64,000 bases of DNA, from NCBI GenBank assembly GCA_963929535.1, contig CAWVIZ010000014.1, forward strand, positions 434,001-498,000, written 5' to 3'. Numbering within the stretch: the first letter of the stretch is position 1; each line of letters starts with the position of its first letter. Under the pieces are notes generated by a model that made no database searches, was not told the DNA's origin, and was given only the letters and a program-made list of their open reading frames with translations. The translations under genes and the position numbers were made by a program. This stretch comes from Pullilachnospira sp963929535. GTDB lineage: Bacteria; Bacillota; Clostridia; Lachnospirales; Lachnospiraceae. Shown in pieces: positions 26,258 through 35,136 of this stretch.

Positions 26258-26302
26258 CCCTCCCGGACCATGCATTGATCAATGGCCGGGGAGGGTTTTT
26301 CC
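26258..26302 (+). terminator. Terminator after the M18 aminopeptidase
   Basis: CCCTCCCGG pairs with CCGGGGAGGG (inner CCAT/ATGG), followed by a run of T. Confidence 0.8.
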
Positions 26303-26322
26303 TTATGGTCTGCAGCCGTCCG

Positions 26323-26375
26323 GTCTCTGAGGTGTGCTGCTGGTGCACAGCGGTTTTGCGGCATACCTCAGAGAC
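26323..26375 (-). repeat. Inverted repeat related to the 51-bp unit
   Basis: GTCTCTGAGGTGTGC (26323-26337) faces GCATACCTCAGAGAC (26361-26375), 14 of 15 bases pairing. On the minus strand the core reads ACCGCTGTGCACC, like the array unit at 11070. Confidence 0.5.
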
Positions 26376-26420
26376 GGGATGGGCCTTTGGAAGAGTAAGA
26401 CAGAAAGAGAGGAAATGAAG

Positions 26421-26987
26421 ATGAGTTATGTGCCGACCCCGGAAGAAGCCCTGGAGATCCTGAAGAAGTACAATCAGGAAGAATTTCATATCCACCATGG
26501 TCAGGTGGTGGGCGGAGTGATGGAATATTTTGCCAGGCAGTACGATCCGGAGAGAACAGATTTCTGGAAATCCGTGGGAATCCTCCACGACCTGGACTTT
26601 GAACAGTATCCGGAGGAACATTGTAAAAAGGAACAGCAGCTGATGAAGGAGCTGAACCTGGACGAGGAGCTGATCCATGCCTGTGTCAGCCATGGATATG
26701 GGTTGGTGATCGACGTAAAGCCGGAGCTTATGATGGAGAAGATTCTTTTTGCCGCAGATGAGCTTACCGGCCTGATCGGAGCAGCGGCTCTGATGCGCCC
26801 GTCGAAAAGTGTTTCCGATATGGAGCTGAAGTCCCTGAAGAAAAAATTTAAGGACAAACGGTTTGCGGCCGGATGCTCCCGGGATGTGATCCGCACGGGG
26901 GCGGAAATGCTGGGCTGGGATCTGGACCAGCTTCTGGAGGGCACACTGACGGCCATGAAGGAGCTGGCGCCGGAGCTTGGACTGTAG
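26421..26987 (+). CDS. HD domain protein
   Basis: 188 residues with a metal-dependent phosphohydrolase pattern: EFHIHHGQVVGGVM near 22, SVGILHDLDFEQYPEEHC near 52 (the HD pair), CVSHGYG near 92 and ILFAADELTGLIGA near 110. It probably hydrolyses a phosphate ester or nucleotide; the substrate is unknown. The ATG at 26421 is preferred, seven bases after AGAGAGGA; the ATG at 26415 is too close to that site. Confidence 0.85.
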   Translation: MSYVPTPEEALEILKKYNQEEFHIHHGQVVGGVMEYFARQYDPERTDFWKSVGILHDLDFEQYPEEHCKKEQQLMKELNLDEELIHACVSHGYGLVIDVKPELMMEKILFAADELTGLIGAAALMRPSKSVSDMELKSLKKKFKDKRFAAGCSRDVIRTGAEMLGWDLDQLLEGTLTAMKELAPELGL

Positions 26988-27036
26988 AAAACGGGGCATT
27001 TCATATAAATTTTATATATTTTTTTGAATCCATTTC

Positions 27037-27064
27037 TTGATGAACGCCAAAGATGTCGTATAAT
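27037..27064 (+). promoter_or_regulatory. Promoter of ftsH
   Basis: TTGATG, a 16-base spacer and TATAAT, 47 bases before the ftsH start. Confidence 0.7.
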
Positions 27065-27111
27065 TAGAGAAAGCAAAGCTTTACAGCAAATCATATAAAG
27101 GAGACAAGGGA

Positions 27112-28935
27112 ATGGACATTAATGAGCTTAAGGGCAAGAAGCCAAAGCGGCCTCTGATCTTTTACTATCTGATCGTGATCGGGGTGCTGCTTCTTCTGAA
27201 TTTTATTGTGGTACCCATGATGAGCCAGAGGAGCATTGTGGAAACCACCTATGACCAGTTCCTTGACGAGGTGAATGACGGATCCGTGGAAGAGGTACAG
27301 CTGGATTCCAATGTGATCTATTATACCGTTGAGGATAACGGTCAGACCGTCATCTGCAAGACAGGGCGGATCTACGATATGCAGGAAGTGGAGCGCCTGT
27401 ATGGAAAGGTGCACTTCGGCCAGGTGATCCCCACCGAACAGTCCCCCATCATCGGTTTTCTGATAAGCTGGGTGATCCCCATTGTGCTGTTTATTGTGAT
27501 CGGTCAGTTTATTTCCAGAAAGATCGCCAAGAGTATGGGAGGCGGGCCGGGAACCATGATGTTTGGCAAAAGCAACGCCAAGATCTATGTAAAGTCCTCC
27601 ACGGGGATCAAGTTTTCCGATGTGGCCGGCGAGGACGAGGCCAAGGAGCTTTTGACGGAGATCGTGGATTATCTGCATAATCCTCAGAAATATCAGGAGA
27701 TCGGAGCCAAGATGCCCAAGGGTGCTCTTCTGGTGGGACCTCCCGGAACGGGAAAGACTTTGCTGGCCAAAGCAGTGGCCGGTGAGGCGGAAGTTCCCTT
27801 CTTCTCCATTTCAGGTTCAGAGTTTGTGGAGATGTTTGTGGGTATGGGAGCTGCCAAGGTGAGAGATCTGTTCAAGCAGGCCAATGAGAAGGCTCCCTGT
27901 ATCGTGTTCATTGATGAGATCGATACCATTGGTAAGAAGAGGGACGGACAGATATCCGGCAACGATGAGAGAGAGCAGACGCTGAACCAGCTTCTGACAG
28001 AGATGGACGGATTTGACGGTTCCAAGGGAGTCGTGATCCTGGGTGCCACCAACCGGCCGGATTCCCTGGATCCCGCGCTTCTGCGTCCGGGACGTTTTGA
28101 CAGAAGGATACCTGTGGAGCTTCCCGATCTCCAGGGCCGGGAGGATATCCTGAAGGTTCACGCGAAGAATATCAAGATCGCGGACAATGTGAATTTCCGG
28201 GAGATCGCCAAGGCGGCTTCGGGAGCCTCCGGTGCGGAGCTGGCCAATATCGTCAATGAGGCGGCCCTCCGGGCAGTCCGGGACGGCAGAAGATTTGCCA
28301 CCCAGGCGGATATGGAGGAGAGTATCGAGGTGGTGATCGCAGGTTATCAGAAGAAGAACAGGGTACTGTCGGAGAAAGAGAAGCTGATCGTCTCCTACCA
28401 TGAGATCGGTCATGCTCTGGTGGCTGCAAAGCAGACAGATTCCGCTCCTGTTCACAAGATCACCATTATCCCCAGAACCTCCGGAGCCCTGGGCTATACC
28501 ATGCAGGTGGATGAGGATGAGCATTACCTGATGTCCAAGGAGGAGCTGGAGAATAAGATCGCCACGTTTACAGGAGGACGTGCTGCAGAGGAACTGATCT
28601 TCCACTCCATCACCACCGGAGCCTCCAACGATATCGAGCAGGCCACCAAGCTGGCCAGAGGTATGATTACCCGGTTCGGTATGAGTGAGGATTTCGACAT
28701 GGTGGCCATGGAGACGGTAAGTAATCAGTATCTGGGCGGGGATGCCTCTCTGAGCTGTTCCTTCGAGACCCAGACAGAGATTGACCGTAAGGTGGTGGAA
28801 CTGGTAAAACGCCAGCATGAGAAAGCCACGAAGATCCTTCAGGACAATATCATGAAGCTGCACGAGCTGGCCAAGTTCCTTTATGAGAACGAGACGATCA
28901 CCGGTGAGCAGTTTATGGAGATCCTGAACCGGTAA
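27112..28935 (+). CDS. ftsH: ATP-dependent zinc metalloprotease FtsH
   Basis: 607 residues. Two membrane helices (about 18-38 and 118-138) flank a periplasm-facing domain; the AAA+ domain follows with Walker A GPPGTGKT at 209-216, Walker B FIDEID near 267 and the second region of homology ATNRPDSLDPALLRPGRFDR near 315. The zinc site is HEIGH at 430-434, with Ile where most FtsH have Ala or Gly; the HExxH ligands are intact. FtsH degrades misfolded and unstable membrane and cytosolic proteins. The ATG at 27112 follows AAGGAGACAAGGG. The gene is monocistronic. Confidence 0.96.
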   Translation: MDINELKGKKPKRPLIFYYLIVIGVLLLLNFIVVPMMSQRSIVETTYDQFLDEVNDGSVEEVQLDSNVIYYTVEDNGQTVICKTGRIYDMQEVERLYGKVHFGQVIPTEQSPIIGFLISWVIPIVLFIVIGQFISRKIAKSMGGGPGTMMFGKSNAKIYVKSSTGIKFSDVAGEDEAKELLTEIVDYLHNPQKYQEIGAKMPKGALLVGPPGTGKTLLAKAVAGEAEVPFFSISGSEFVEMFVGMGAAKVRDLFKQANEKAPCIVFIDEIDTIGKKRDGQISGNDEREQTLNQLLTEMDGFDGSKGVVILGATNRPDSLDPALLRPGRFDRRIPVELPDLQGREDILKVHAKNIKIADNVNFREIAKAASGASGAELANIVNEAALRAVRDGRRFATQADMEESIEVVIAGYQKKNRVLSEKEKLIVSYHEIGHALVAAKQTDSAPVHKITIIPRTSGALGYTMQVDEDEHYLMSKEELENKIATFTGGRAAEELIFHSITTGASNDIEQATKLARGMITRFGMSEDFDMVAMETVSNQYLGGDASLSCSFETQTEIDRKVVELVKRQHEKATKILQDNIMKLHELAKFLYENETITGEQFMEILNR

Positions 28936-28954
28936 CGCACAGACAGGAAAAACA

Positions 28955-28988
28955 AAGGGGCTGTCCCGCAGATGGGGCAGCCCTTCTT
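28955..28988 (+). terminator. Terminator after ftsH
   Basis: GGGGCTGTCCC pairs with GGGGCAGCCC and is followed by TTCTTT. The rest of the 412-base gap contains a family-1 element and the glnS promoter. Confidence 0.75.
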
Positions 28989-29105
28989 TATCTATTTCAG
29001 AAGCCGGATTTGCGGTCGGAACAGCCAGGTTCCCAACTGGCCTGCTGTCCACAGGCGCGCAGCGCTTTCCGGGGACCGGGAAAGAGGAAACTGTTTCCAT
29101 AAATT

Positions 29106-29248
29106 GTAACAGTTCAGCCTTCCGGCTTCACTGTTACAAATGCATGCACACAGGCTGCGCGAAACGCAGCCTGGCGCCCGCAGGTCTCGGGATCCCGCTG
29201 CAAATGCAGCGGGACACCTCGCGGGACAGTTGAAGGCTGAACTGTAAC
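29106..29248 (-). repeat. Family-1 repeat, full 143-bp copy A
   Basis: The ends are inverted: GTAACAGTTCAGCCTT at the left and AAGGCTGAACTGTAAC at the right (15 of 16 pair). Inside are hairpins AGGCTGCG/CGCAGCCT and TCCCGCTGC/GCAGCGGGA. It is in the opposite orientation to the 143-bp copy at 50941. Confidence 0.85.
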
Positions 29249-29279
29249 CATAAATCCGTGCTGCCGTATAAAAAAAACT

Positions 29280-29307
29280 TTGAAAAAAGGGAAAACTGTG
29301 TTATGAT
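29280..29307 (+). promoter_or_regulatory. Promoter of glnS
   Basis: TTGAAA, a 16-base spacer and TATGAT, beginning 32 bases after the end of the family-1 repeat. Confidence 0.65.
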
Positions 29308-29347
29308 TGCAGAAGTATAGTTAGATGTAAGATATGAGGAGGACATG

Positions 29348-31015
29348 ATGGAAGAGAAAGAAGTGGTTTCCAGAAATTTTATCGAGCAGATCATCGACAA
29401 GGATCTGGAAGAAGGAAAATATGAGACGATCTGTACCCGTTTTCCGCCGGAACCCAACGGGTATCTCCATATCGGGCATGCCAAGTCCATCCTGCTGAAT
29501 TACGGTTTGGCACAGAAGTATCACGGAAAATTCAACCTGCGCTTTGACGATACCAATCCCACCAAGGAGAAGGTGGAATTTGTGGAGTCCATTAAGGAGG
29601 ATGTTCGCTGGCTGGGAGCTGACTGGGAGGACAGATTGTACTTTGCCTCCGATTATTTCCAGCAGATGTATGAGGCGGCTGTGAAGCTGATCAAAAAAGG
29701 CAAGGCATTTGTCTGTGACCTTACGGCAGAGGAGATCCGCCAGTACCGGGGAACTCTTACGGAACCGGGAAAGAACAGTCCCTACAGAGACCGGAGCGTG
29801 GAGGAAAACCTGGAATTGTTTGAACAGATGAAGAACGGAGAAATCGAGGATGGCGCCAAGGTGCTGCGGGCCAAGATCGATATGGCTTCCCCCAATATCA
29901 ATATGAGAGACCCGGTGATCTACCGTGTGGCTCATATGGAGCATCATAATACGGGAAATACCTGGTGTATCTATCCGATGTATGATTTTGCCCATCCCAT
30001 TGAGGATGCCATAGAGGGAGTGACCCATTCCATCTGTACTTTGGAGTTTGAGGATCACCGTCCCCTGTATGACTGGGTGGTAAGGGAACTGGAGTACCCC
30101 CATCCGCCCAAGCAGATCGAGTTCGCCAAGCTGTATCTGACCAATGTGGTGACAGGAAAGCGTTATATCAAGAAACTGGTGGAGGACGGAATCGTGGACG
30201 GCTGGGATGATCCCCGCCTGGTGTCCATTGCGGCGCTGCGCCGCCGGGGATTTACGCCGGAGTCCATTAAGATGTTTGTGGATCTGTGCGGAGTGTCCAA
30301 GGCCAACAGCTCTGTGGATTACGCCATGCTGGAGTACTGTATCCGGGAGAATCTGAAGCTGAAGAGGCCCCGCATGATGGCGGTCCTGGATCCTCTGAAG
30401 CTGGTGATCGACAACTATCCGGAAGGACAGACAGAGGAGCTTCCGGCACCCAACAATATGGAGAATGAGGCGCTGGGAAGCCGTATGCTTCCTTTTGGAA
30501 GGGAGCTTTATATTGAGAGAGAGGACTTCATGGTAGAGCCTCCGAAAAAGTACAAGCGTCTTTATCCGGGCAATGAGGTGCGTCTGATGAATGCGTATTT
30601 CGTCACCTGCACCGGTTATGAGACGGATGACCAGGGAAATGTGACGGTGGTTCACTGTACGTATGATCCGGCCAGCAAAGGGGGCAATTCACCGGATGGA
30701 CGGAAGGTGAAGGGCACAATTCACTGGGTAAGCGCGGCAGATCATCTGAAGGCTCAGGTACGTCTGTATGAGAATATCATTGATGAGGAGAAAGGAGTAT
30801 ACAACGAAGACGGTTCTCTGAACCTGAATCCCAATTCCCTCACTGTGGTGAACGACTGCTGCCTGGAGAGAAGCCTGAAGGACGCAAAAGTTTACGAGAG
30901 CTTCCAGTTTGTGAGAAACGGATTTTTCTGTGTGGATGCCAGAGATTCCAGGGAAGGAGCGCCAGTGTTCAACAGGATCGTTTCGCTGAAGAGTTCTTTT
31001 AAACTGCCGAAATAA
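29348..31015 (+). CDS. glnS: Glutamine--tRNA ligase
   Basis: 555 residues, like E. coli GlnRS (554). The class I HIGH motif is in PEPNGYLHIGHAKSILLNYG near 35, DDTNPTKEKVEFVESI near 65, and DGWDDPRLVSIAALRRRGFT near 280. The usual MSK signature is replaced by VTGKRYIKKLV, keeping the lysines. The C-terminal beta-barrel anticodon domain is complete. GlnRS charges tRNA-Gln directly, so the organism need not depend only on the GatCAB route. Start: two adjacent ATGs; the second (29348) is five bases after GAGGAGG and is preferred. Confidence 0.96.
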   Translation: MEEKEVVSRNFIEQIIDKDLEEGKYETICTRFPPEPNGYLHIGHAKSILLNYGLAQKYHGKFNLRFDDTNPTKEKVEFVESIKEDVRWLGADWEDRLYFASDYFQQMYEAAVKLIKKGKAFVCDLTAEEIRQYRGTLTEPGKNSPYRDRSVEENLELFEQMKNGEIEDGAKVLRAKIDMASPNINMRDPVIYRVAHMEHHNTGNTWCIYPMYDFAHPIEDAIEGVTHSICTLEFEDHRPLYDWVVRELEYPHPPKQIEFAKLYLTNVVTGKRYIKKLVEDGIVDGWDDPRLVSIAALRRRGFTPESIKMFVDLCGVSKANSSVDYAMLEYCIRENLKLKRPRMMAVLDPLKLVIDNYPEGQTEELPAPNNMENEALGSRMLPFGRELYIEREDFMVEPPKKYKRLYPGNEVRLMNAYFVTCTGYETDDQGNVTVVHCTYDPASKGGNSPDGRKVKGTIHWVSAADHLKAQVRLYENIIDEEKGVYNEDGSLNLNPNSLTVVNDCCLERSLKDAKVYESFQFVRNGFFCVDARDSREGAPVFNRIVSLKSSFKLPK

Positions 31016-31030
31016 GACAGTAAATCAGAG

Positions 31031-31079
31031 ACTGCTTTATGGGTCAGCCTGCCTGCGCGGGGGTCCGTAAAGCAGTTTT
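31031..31079 (+). terminator. Terminator after glnS
   Basis: ACTGCTTTATGG pairs with CCGTAAAGCAGT, then TTTTCTT. Confidence 0.8.
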
Positions 31080-31160
31080 CTTGTAACTGGTCACAGTGAT
31101 GTGTTTTGCGGTTCACAGACGGACTGCATGATCCTCTTTTTAGATGACAGGGAGGTCGCT

Positions 31161-32558
31161 ATGAATGAATTGATAATTCCTCTGGACGGAGGACGGGGAG
31201 AGCCTCTTTATCAGCAGATCTACGGCCATATCCGCCGGGAGATCGAAACCAGGAGGATCCTGCCCGGAGAAAAGCTGCCATCCACCAGGCTTCTGGCCGC
31301 AAATCTCCAGGTCAGCAGAAGTACGGTGGATCTGGCTTATGAGCAGCTGTACGCGGAGGGATATATTACCTCCCGCCCCTGCAGAGGATATTTTGCCTGT
31401 GAGATCGAGGGGCTGTACCGCCAGCCGGAGACGGAGGAAATCCGGAAGACCCCCAAGCCCCGGGAAGGGGCATCCTGGGACTTTGATTTTGCTTTGAATG
31501 GGATCGACCGGGATGGATTTCCCTATAACACCTGGCGAAAACTGTCACGGCGGGTGCTGTCCGAGGATGACGGAACCCTGTTTCAGCTGGGAGATCCCCA
31601 GGGGGATCCGGGGATCCGCCGGGAGATCGCCGCTTATCTGCGGCATGCCCGGGGGGTCCAGTGTGATCCGGAGCAGGTGGTGGTGGGAGCGGGAAACGAT
31701 TATCTGCTTCTGCTGCTTCATGTGATCCTGGGACCGGACTGGAAGATCGCCATGGAGGATCCCACCTATAAAAGCGCCTGGATGGATTTTCAGAAGATGG
31801 GTTATCAGGTGTGTCCGATCCGGCCGGATGAACAGGGAATGCACCCGGGGAGACTGGAGGAGACAGGGGCAGATCTGGCCTACGTGATGCCTTCCCATCA
31901 GTTTCCTCTGGGTACGGTCATGCCTATCCAGAGGAGAATGCAGCTTCTCGGATGGGCGGCTGCCAAAGACAGATTTCTCATTGAAGATGATTACGACAGT
32001 GAGTTCCGCTATAAAGGGAAGCCCGTTCCCAGCCTTCAGGGATACGATACCGGGGGACGGGTGATCTATCTGGGGACTTTTTCCAAATCTCTGGCCCCTG
32101 CGATCCGTATCAGTTATATGGTGCTGCCCCGGCGGCTGCTGGACAGATACCGGGAAAGCGGCAGGTATTTCTCCGCGACTGTATCCAGGGTGGATCAGAG
32201 GATCCTGGAGCTGTTTCTGGGAGAGGGGTATTTCGGCCGCCATCTGAACCGGATGAGAAGTGTGTACCGGGCGAAGCATGACTGTCTTCTGGGATGCCTG
32301 AAAGGAATGGAGGGGATCCGGATTAAGGGAGAGCATGCGGGAGTCCACATCCTGGTACAGTTCGGCAGCGGAATGAGTGAGGAGGAGGCTGTCAGACGGG
32401 CTTTGGACGCGGGAGTGAAGGTGTATGGCCTGTCGGAGTTCTGTATGGAACCGATGGCCATGAAGTACAGCCCAGCCACGGTGCTGATGGGATATGCCAC
32501 ACTGAAGGAAGAAGAGATCCGGGAAGCTGTGGGACGGCTGAAAAAGGTGTGGAGGTAA
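31161..32558 (+). CDS. MocR-type transcriptional regulator (GntR HTH plus aminotransferase domain)
   Basis: 465 residues. Residues 5-75 are a GntR winged helix (PLYQQIYGHIRREIETRRI, LPSTRLLAANLQVSRSTVDL); from about 115 a fold-type I aminotransferase domain follows, with the pyridoxal phosphate Lys in YLGTFSKSLAPAIRISYMVL near 312. MocR proteins sense PLP or amino compounds and often control PLP, GABA or taurine genes. The target here is unknown; no PLP synthesis genes are adjacent. ATG 31161 with GGGAGGT. Confidence 0.93.
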   Translation: MNELIIPLDGGRGEPLYQQIYGHIRREIETRRILPGEKLPSTRLLAANLQVSRSTVDLAYEQLYAEGYITSRPCRGYFACEIEGLYRQPETEEIRKTPKPREGASWDFDFALNGIDRDGFPYNTWRKLSRRVLSEDDGTLFQLGDPQGDPGIRREIAAYLRHARGVQCDPEQVVVGAGNDYLLLLLHVILGPDWKIAMEDPTYKSAWMDFQKMGYQVCPIRPDEQGMHPGRLEETGADLAYVMPSHQFPLGTVMPIQRRMQLLGWAAAKDRFLIEDDYDSEFRYKGKPVPSLQGYDTGGRVIYLGTFSKSLAPAIRISYMVLPRRLLDRYRESGRYFSATVSRVDQRILELFLGEGYFGRHLNRMRSVYRAKHDCLLGCLKGMEGIRIKGEHAGVHILVQFGSGMSEEEAVRRALDAGVKVYGLSEFCMEPMAMKYSPATVLMGYATLKEEEIREAVGRLKKVWR

Positions 32559-32655
32559 AATAGGAAGGCAGGGAGGAGCGGAAAAGGGCACAGATAATGG
32601 AAAGGAGCCGGAAGATAGGCAGACAGGAGAGAGTTCAAATAAGAGCTGCCAGGCA

Positions 32656-32719
32656 AAAGAGACAGTCCCATAAAGAATTCAGGCATTGAAAAGTCTGGAT
32701 CCTGTGGGACCGTCTCTTT
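32656..32719. terminator. Bidirectional terminator
   Basis: AAAGAGACAGTCCCA pairs with TGGGACCGTCTCTTT, between the convergent MocR gene and small membrane protein gene. Confidence 0.8.
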
Positions 32720-32831
32720 CTTGCATGGCAGGGCTAAAACCCGGTATTAACCGGCAGCCGCATTTGGCTGCAGCCGGACGCCTGACGATCTTTTGAAAGG
32801 CACCGGAAGAAATGGCAGGAGCAGGAAAGTG

Positions 32832-33182
32832 TTACTGCTGGGAAGCGGAGTCCGGGGTATCATCCGGCTCCTGGGAAGGCTCCTGGGCAGCGTCATCCTG
32901 GCTGTCTGCGGCTTCCGGCTTGTCCTCCGGTTCTTCTGCGCCATCCTCTGCTCCGGCAGTTTCCTCCTTCTGGGGATTCTCCGTGGGAAGGGTAGTATAA
33001 GTGCGCTCTGCGCTGCAGCCGCAGCTGGAGGATTCTTCGTCCAGGTAATCCAGATCGTCAAAATCATCTTCATCCAGATCGTTTACCTCTTTGCACTTTT
33101 TCAGATATGCAACCGCGCCGCCCACAGCGGCACCGGCAATGGCCAGTCCGGCCAGTGTTGTCCAAATACTTTTTTTTGCCAT
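32832..33182 (-). CDS. Small membrane-anchored acidic protein, function unknown
   Basis: 116 residues. One Gly/Ala-rich hydrophobic helix (about 7-27) is followed by a short basic segment, a CGC motif near residue 54 and a long tail rich in Asp, Glu and Pro. The ATG has AAAGGAG upstream. I do not recognise a family; low complexity of the tail limits homology. A membrane anchor with an exposed acidic tail is the most one can say. Confidence 0.6.
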   Translation of the reverse strand: MAKKSIWTTLAGLAIAGAAVGGAVAYLKKCKEVNDLDEDDFDDLDYLDEESSSCGCSAERTYTTLPTENPQKEETAGAEDGAEEPEDKPEAADSQDDAAQEPSQEPDDTPDSASQQ

Positions 33183-33289
33183 TTTTCATTTCTCCTTTTA
33201 CTGAAATGGTCCGTTGTTATATTTTAATACTTTTCAGAAAAAAAGGGAAGCCCGGAACGGGATTTTTTTAGTTTTTTACGGAAAGAGTC

Positions 33290-33318
33290 TTGCGGCGGAT
33301 TTCCGTGAAAGGTATAAT
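33290..33318 (+). promoter_or_regulatory. Promoter of the double-HAD gene
   Basis: TTGCGG, a 17-base spacer and TATAAT, 37 bases before the start codon. Confidence 0.6.
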
Positions 33319-33355
33319 GGGGGTCGAAAAACGGATTTTTATGAGGAGTTGTGCG

Positions 33356-34804
33356 ATGTATAAGGCCTGTATTTTTGATCTTGACGGAACAATTGCGGAC
33401 ACAGTGGATTCCATTGCCCATGTGGCAAACCAGGTGCTGGAGCATTTCGGACTGGCAGCTTTGCCGGTACCGGATTACAGATATTTTGCCGGAGACGGCG
33501 GGGACGTGCTGATGGAACGGTGCATGAGGGCGGCCGGCGGGGATATGAGCCGCTTAAAGGAGGCCCAGAGAATGTACCGGGAGGTATTTGCCAGGGATCC
33601 TTTATATATGGTAAAACCCTACCCGGGGATCCCGGAGACTCTCAGAGAGCTGAAGCGGCGGGGAATGAAGCTGGCGGTGCTGTCCAACAAGCCTCATGAG
33701 GCTGCGGTACCGGCAATCCGGGGACTGTTCGGAGAAGAGTTGTTTGACGCGGTACAGGGACAGACTCCCGCACTGCCCAGAAAACCCAGTCCTGCGGGGG
33801 CGCTGGCGCTGGCTGAAGAATTTGGAGTAAAACCGGAGGAATGTGTTTATGTGGGGGACACCAACACGGATATGAAGACGGGAAAGGCAGCCGGGATGCA
33901 TACCGTAGGTGTCCTCTGGGGCTTCCGGGATCGCCGGGAGCTGGTGGAGAATCGTGCGGATTGTCTGATCCGGGATCCCCGGCAGCTTCTGAAAATCTGC
34001 GCAAGGAGGCCCATTCGCCTGGTGGTCAGTGATCTGGACGGAACATTGCTGCAAAACGGCAGCCAGAGCCTGCCGCCGGGAACGTGTGAGCTGATAAAGC
34101 GGCTGAGAGAAAAAGGCATCCTGTTTGCGGCGGCCAGCGGAAGACAGTATGCCAATCTCCGGAGACTGTTTGCTCCGGTGCAGGAGGAGATCTCCTATAT
34201 CTGTGAGAATGGCTGCCTGATCTTTTCCGGGGGAAAACGGATCTACCGGGCTTCCATGGATCGGGAGACGGGCCAGGAGATCCTGCGGGCGATCATGGCC
34301 AGGGAATCCGCGGAGGCGCTGCTGTCCGGAGAGGATACCTCTTACGTGCAGCCCAAGAAGGAATCCTATCTGATCCACCTCAGGGACGTGGTAAAGAACA
34401 ATGTGACGGAGGTTCCGGATATTCTGGATACCAGGGAAGAGTATTTTAAGATTTCCGTCTATGAGCCGGATGGGCTTGCCGGCAGTGAGGACTACTGGAA
34501 GCGCCGGTTCGGTTCCCGGGTGACGGTGGTGACCTCCGGAAATGAGTGGCTGGACATGATGCCAAGAGGTGTGAATAAGGGCACGGCGCTTTCTATGCTC
34601 CTTCGGCACCTGGGAATCCTTCCGGAGGAATGTGTGGTCTTTGGGGACAATGACAATGACCGGGAAATGCTGAAGATGGCAGGCGCCGGTTTTGCCATGG
34701 ATACGGCAATCCCGGAGATTCTCAGCATGTGTCCGTATCATACGGACACGGTGGAACATGCGCTGGAAGAGATCCTGCTGACGGGGATTCCCGTATCCTG
34801 CTGA
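33356..34804 (+). CDS. Fusion of two HAD phosphatases (Gph-like and Cof-like)
   Basis: 482 residues. Residues 1-215 form a class I HAD phosphatase of the phosphoglycolate-phosphatase type: CIFDLDGTIADTVDS, VLSNKPHEAAV, YVGDTNTDMKTGKAAGMHTV. Residues 220-482 form a Cof-type HAD-IIB phosphatase: a second nucleophile motif SDLDGTLLQNG (D226), AAASGRQYANL, and GVNKGTALSMLL...VVFGDNDNDREML. Both sets of catalytic aspartates are intact, so the protein should have two active sites. Substrates are unknown. Start: ATG 33356 seven bases after AGGAG; the open frame upstream overlaps the promoter. Confidence 0.92.
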   Translation: MYKACIFDLDGTIADTVDSIAHVANQVLEHFGLAALPVPDYRYFAGDGGDVLMERCMRAAGGDMSRLKEAQRMYREVFARDPLYMVKPYPGIPETLRELKRRGMKLAVLSNKPHEAAVPAIRGLFGEELFDAVQGQTPALPRKPSPAGALALAEEFGVKPEECVYVGDTNTDMKTGKAAGMHTVGVLWGFRDRRELVENRADCLIRDPRQLLKICARRPIRLVVSDLDGTLLQNGSQSLPPGTCELIKRLREKGILFAAASGRQYANLRRLFAPVQEEISYICENGCLIFSGGKRIYRASMDRETGQEILRAIMARESAEALLSGEDTSYVQPKKESYLIHLRDVVKNNVTEVPDILDTREEYFKISVYEPDGLAGSEDYWKRRFGSRVTVVTSGNEWLDMMPRGVNKGTALSMLLRHLGILPEECVVFGDNDNDREMLKMAGAGFAMDTAIPEILSMCPYHTDTVEHALEEILLTGIPVSC

Positions 34805-34868
34805 CGGAACCCATAGGAAGGACCGGAGGCGGGAGGAATATTATTGAGAAAAGGATGGGATAATCAGA

Positions 34869-35132
34869 ATGAGTGAGTACAGTAAGCTTTGTGTGGAAAC
34901 GTTTTTGAAAAACCAGGGACAGCTTTTCGACCAGCCGGTGGCAGAGACCCCTCAGGAGGCCAGAGAGTTTCTGGAGGACTGCATGGCCGTGGTGGTGAAG
35001 AATGTGAAGGAGGTGCGCCGCTGGCTGGACGAGAGCGGAATGGACGTGACCGGCATGAGCGATGAGGAGATCCTGGACGCCAGCGAGATTTTTCCGCTGC
35101 CGGACGGAACGTATCTGATCGTGGAGGGATAA
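34869..35132 (+). CDS. Conserved-looking small acidic protein (87 residues)
   Basis: Starts MSEYSKLCVETFLKNQ and looks helical and acidic, with amphipathic character around residues 30-55 and no membrane segment. I do not recognise it. It precedes an SCP2-like gene by four bases and the two dehydrogenase genes, so it is the first gene of that operon. Confidence 0.65.
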   Translation: MSEYSKLCVETFLKNQGQLFDQPVAETPQEAREFLEDCMAVVVKNVKEVRRWLDESGMDVTGMSDEEILDASEIFPLPDGTYLIVEG

Positions 35133-35136
35133 AGAC

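Noticed and set aside
29249..29347. T-box leader for glnS
   Set aside because: The space after the repeat is under 100 bases and shows no T-box core or terminator-antiterminator pair.
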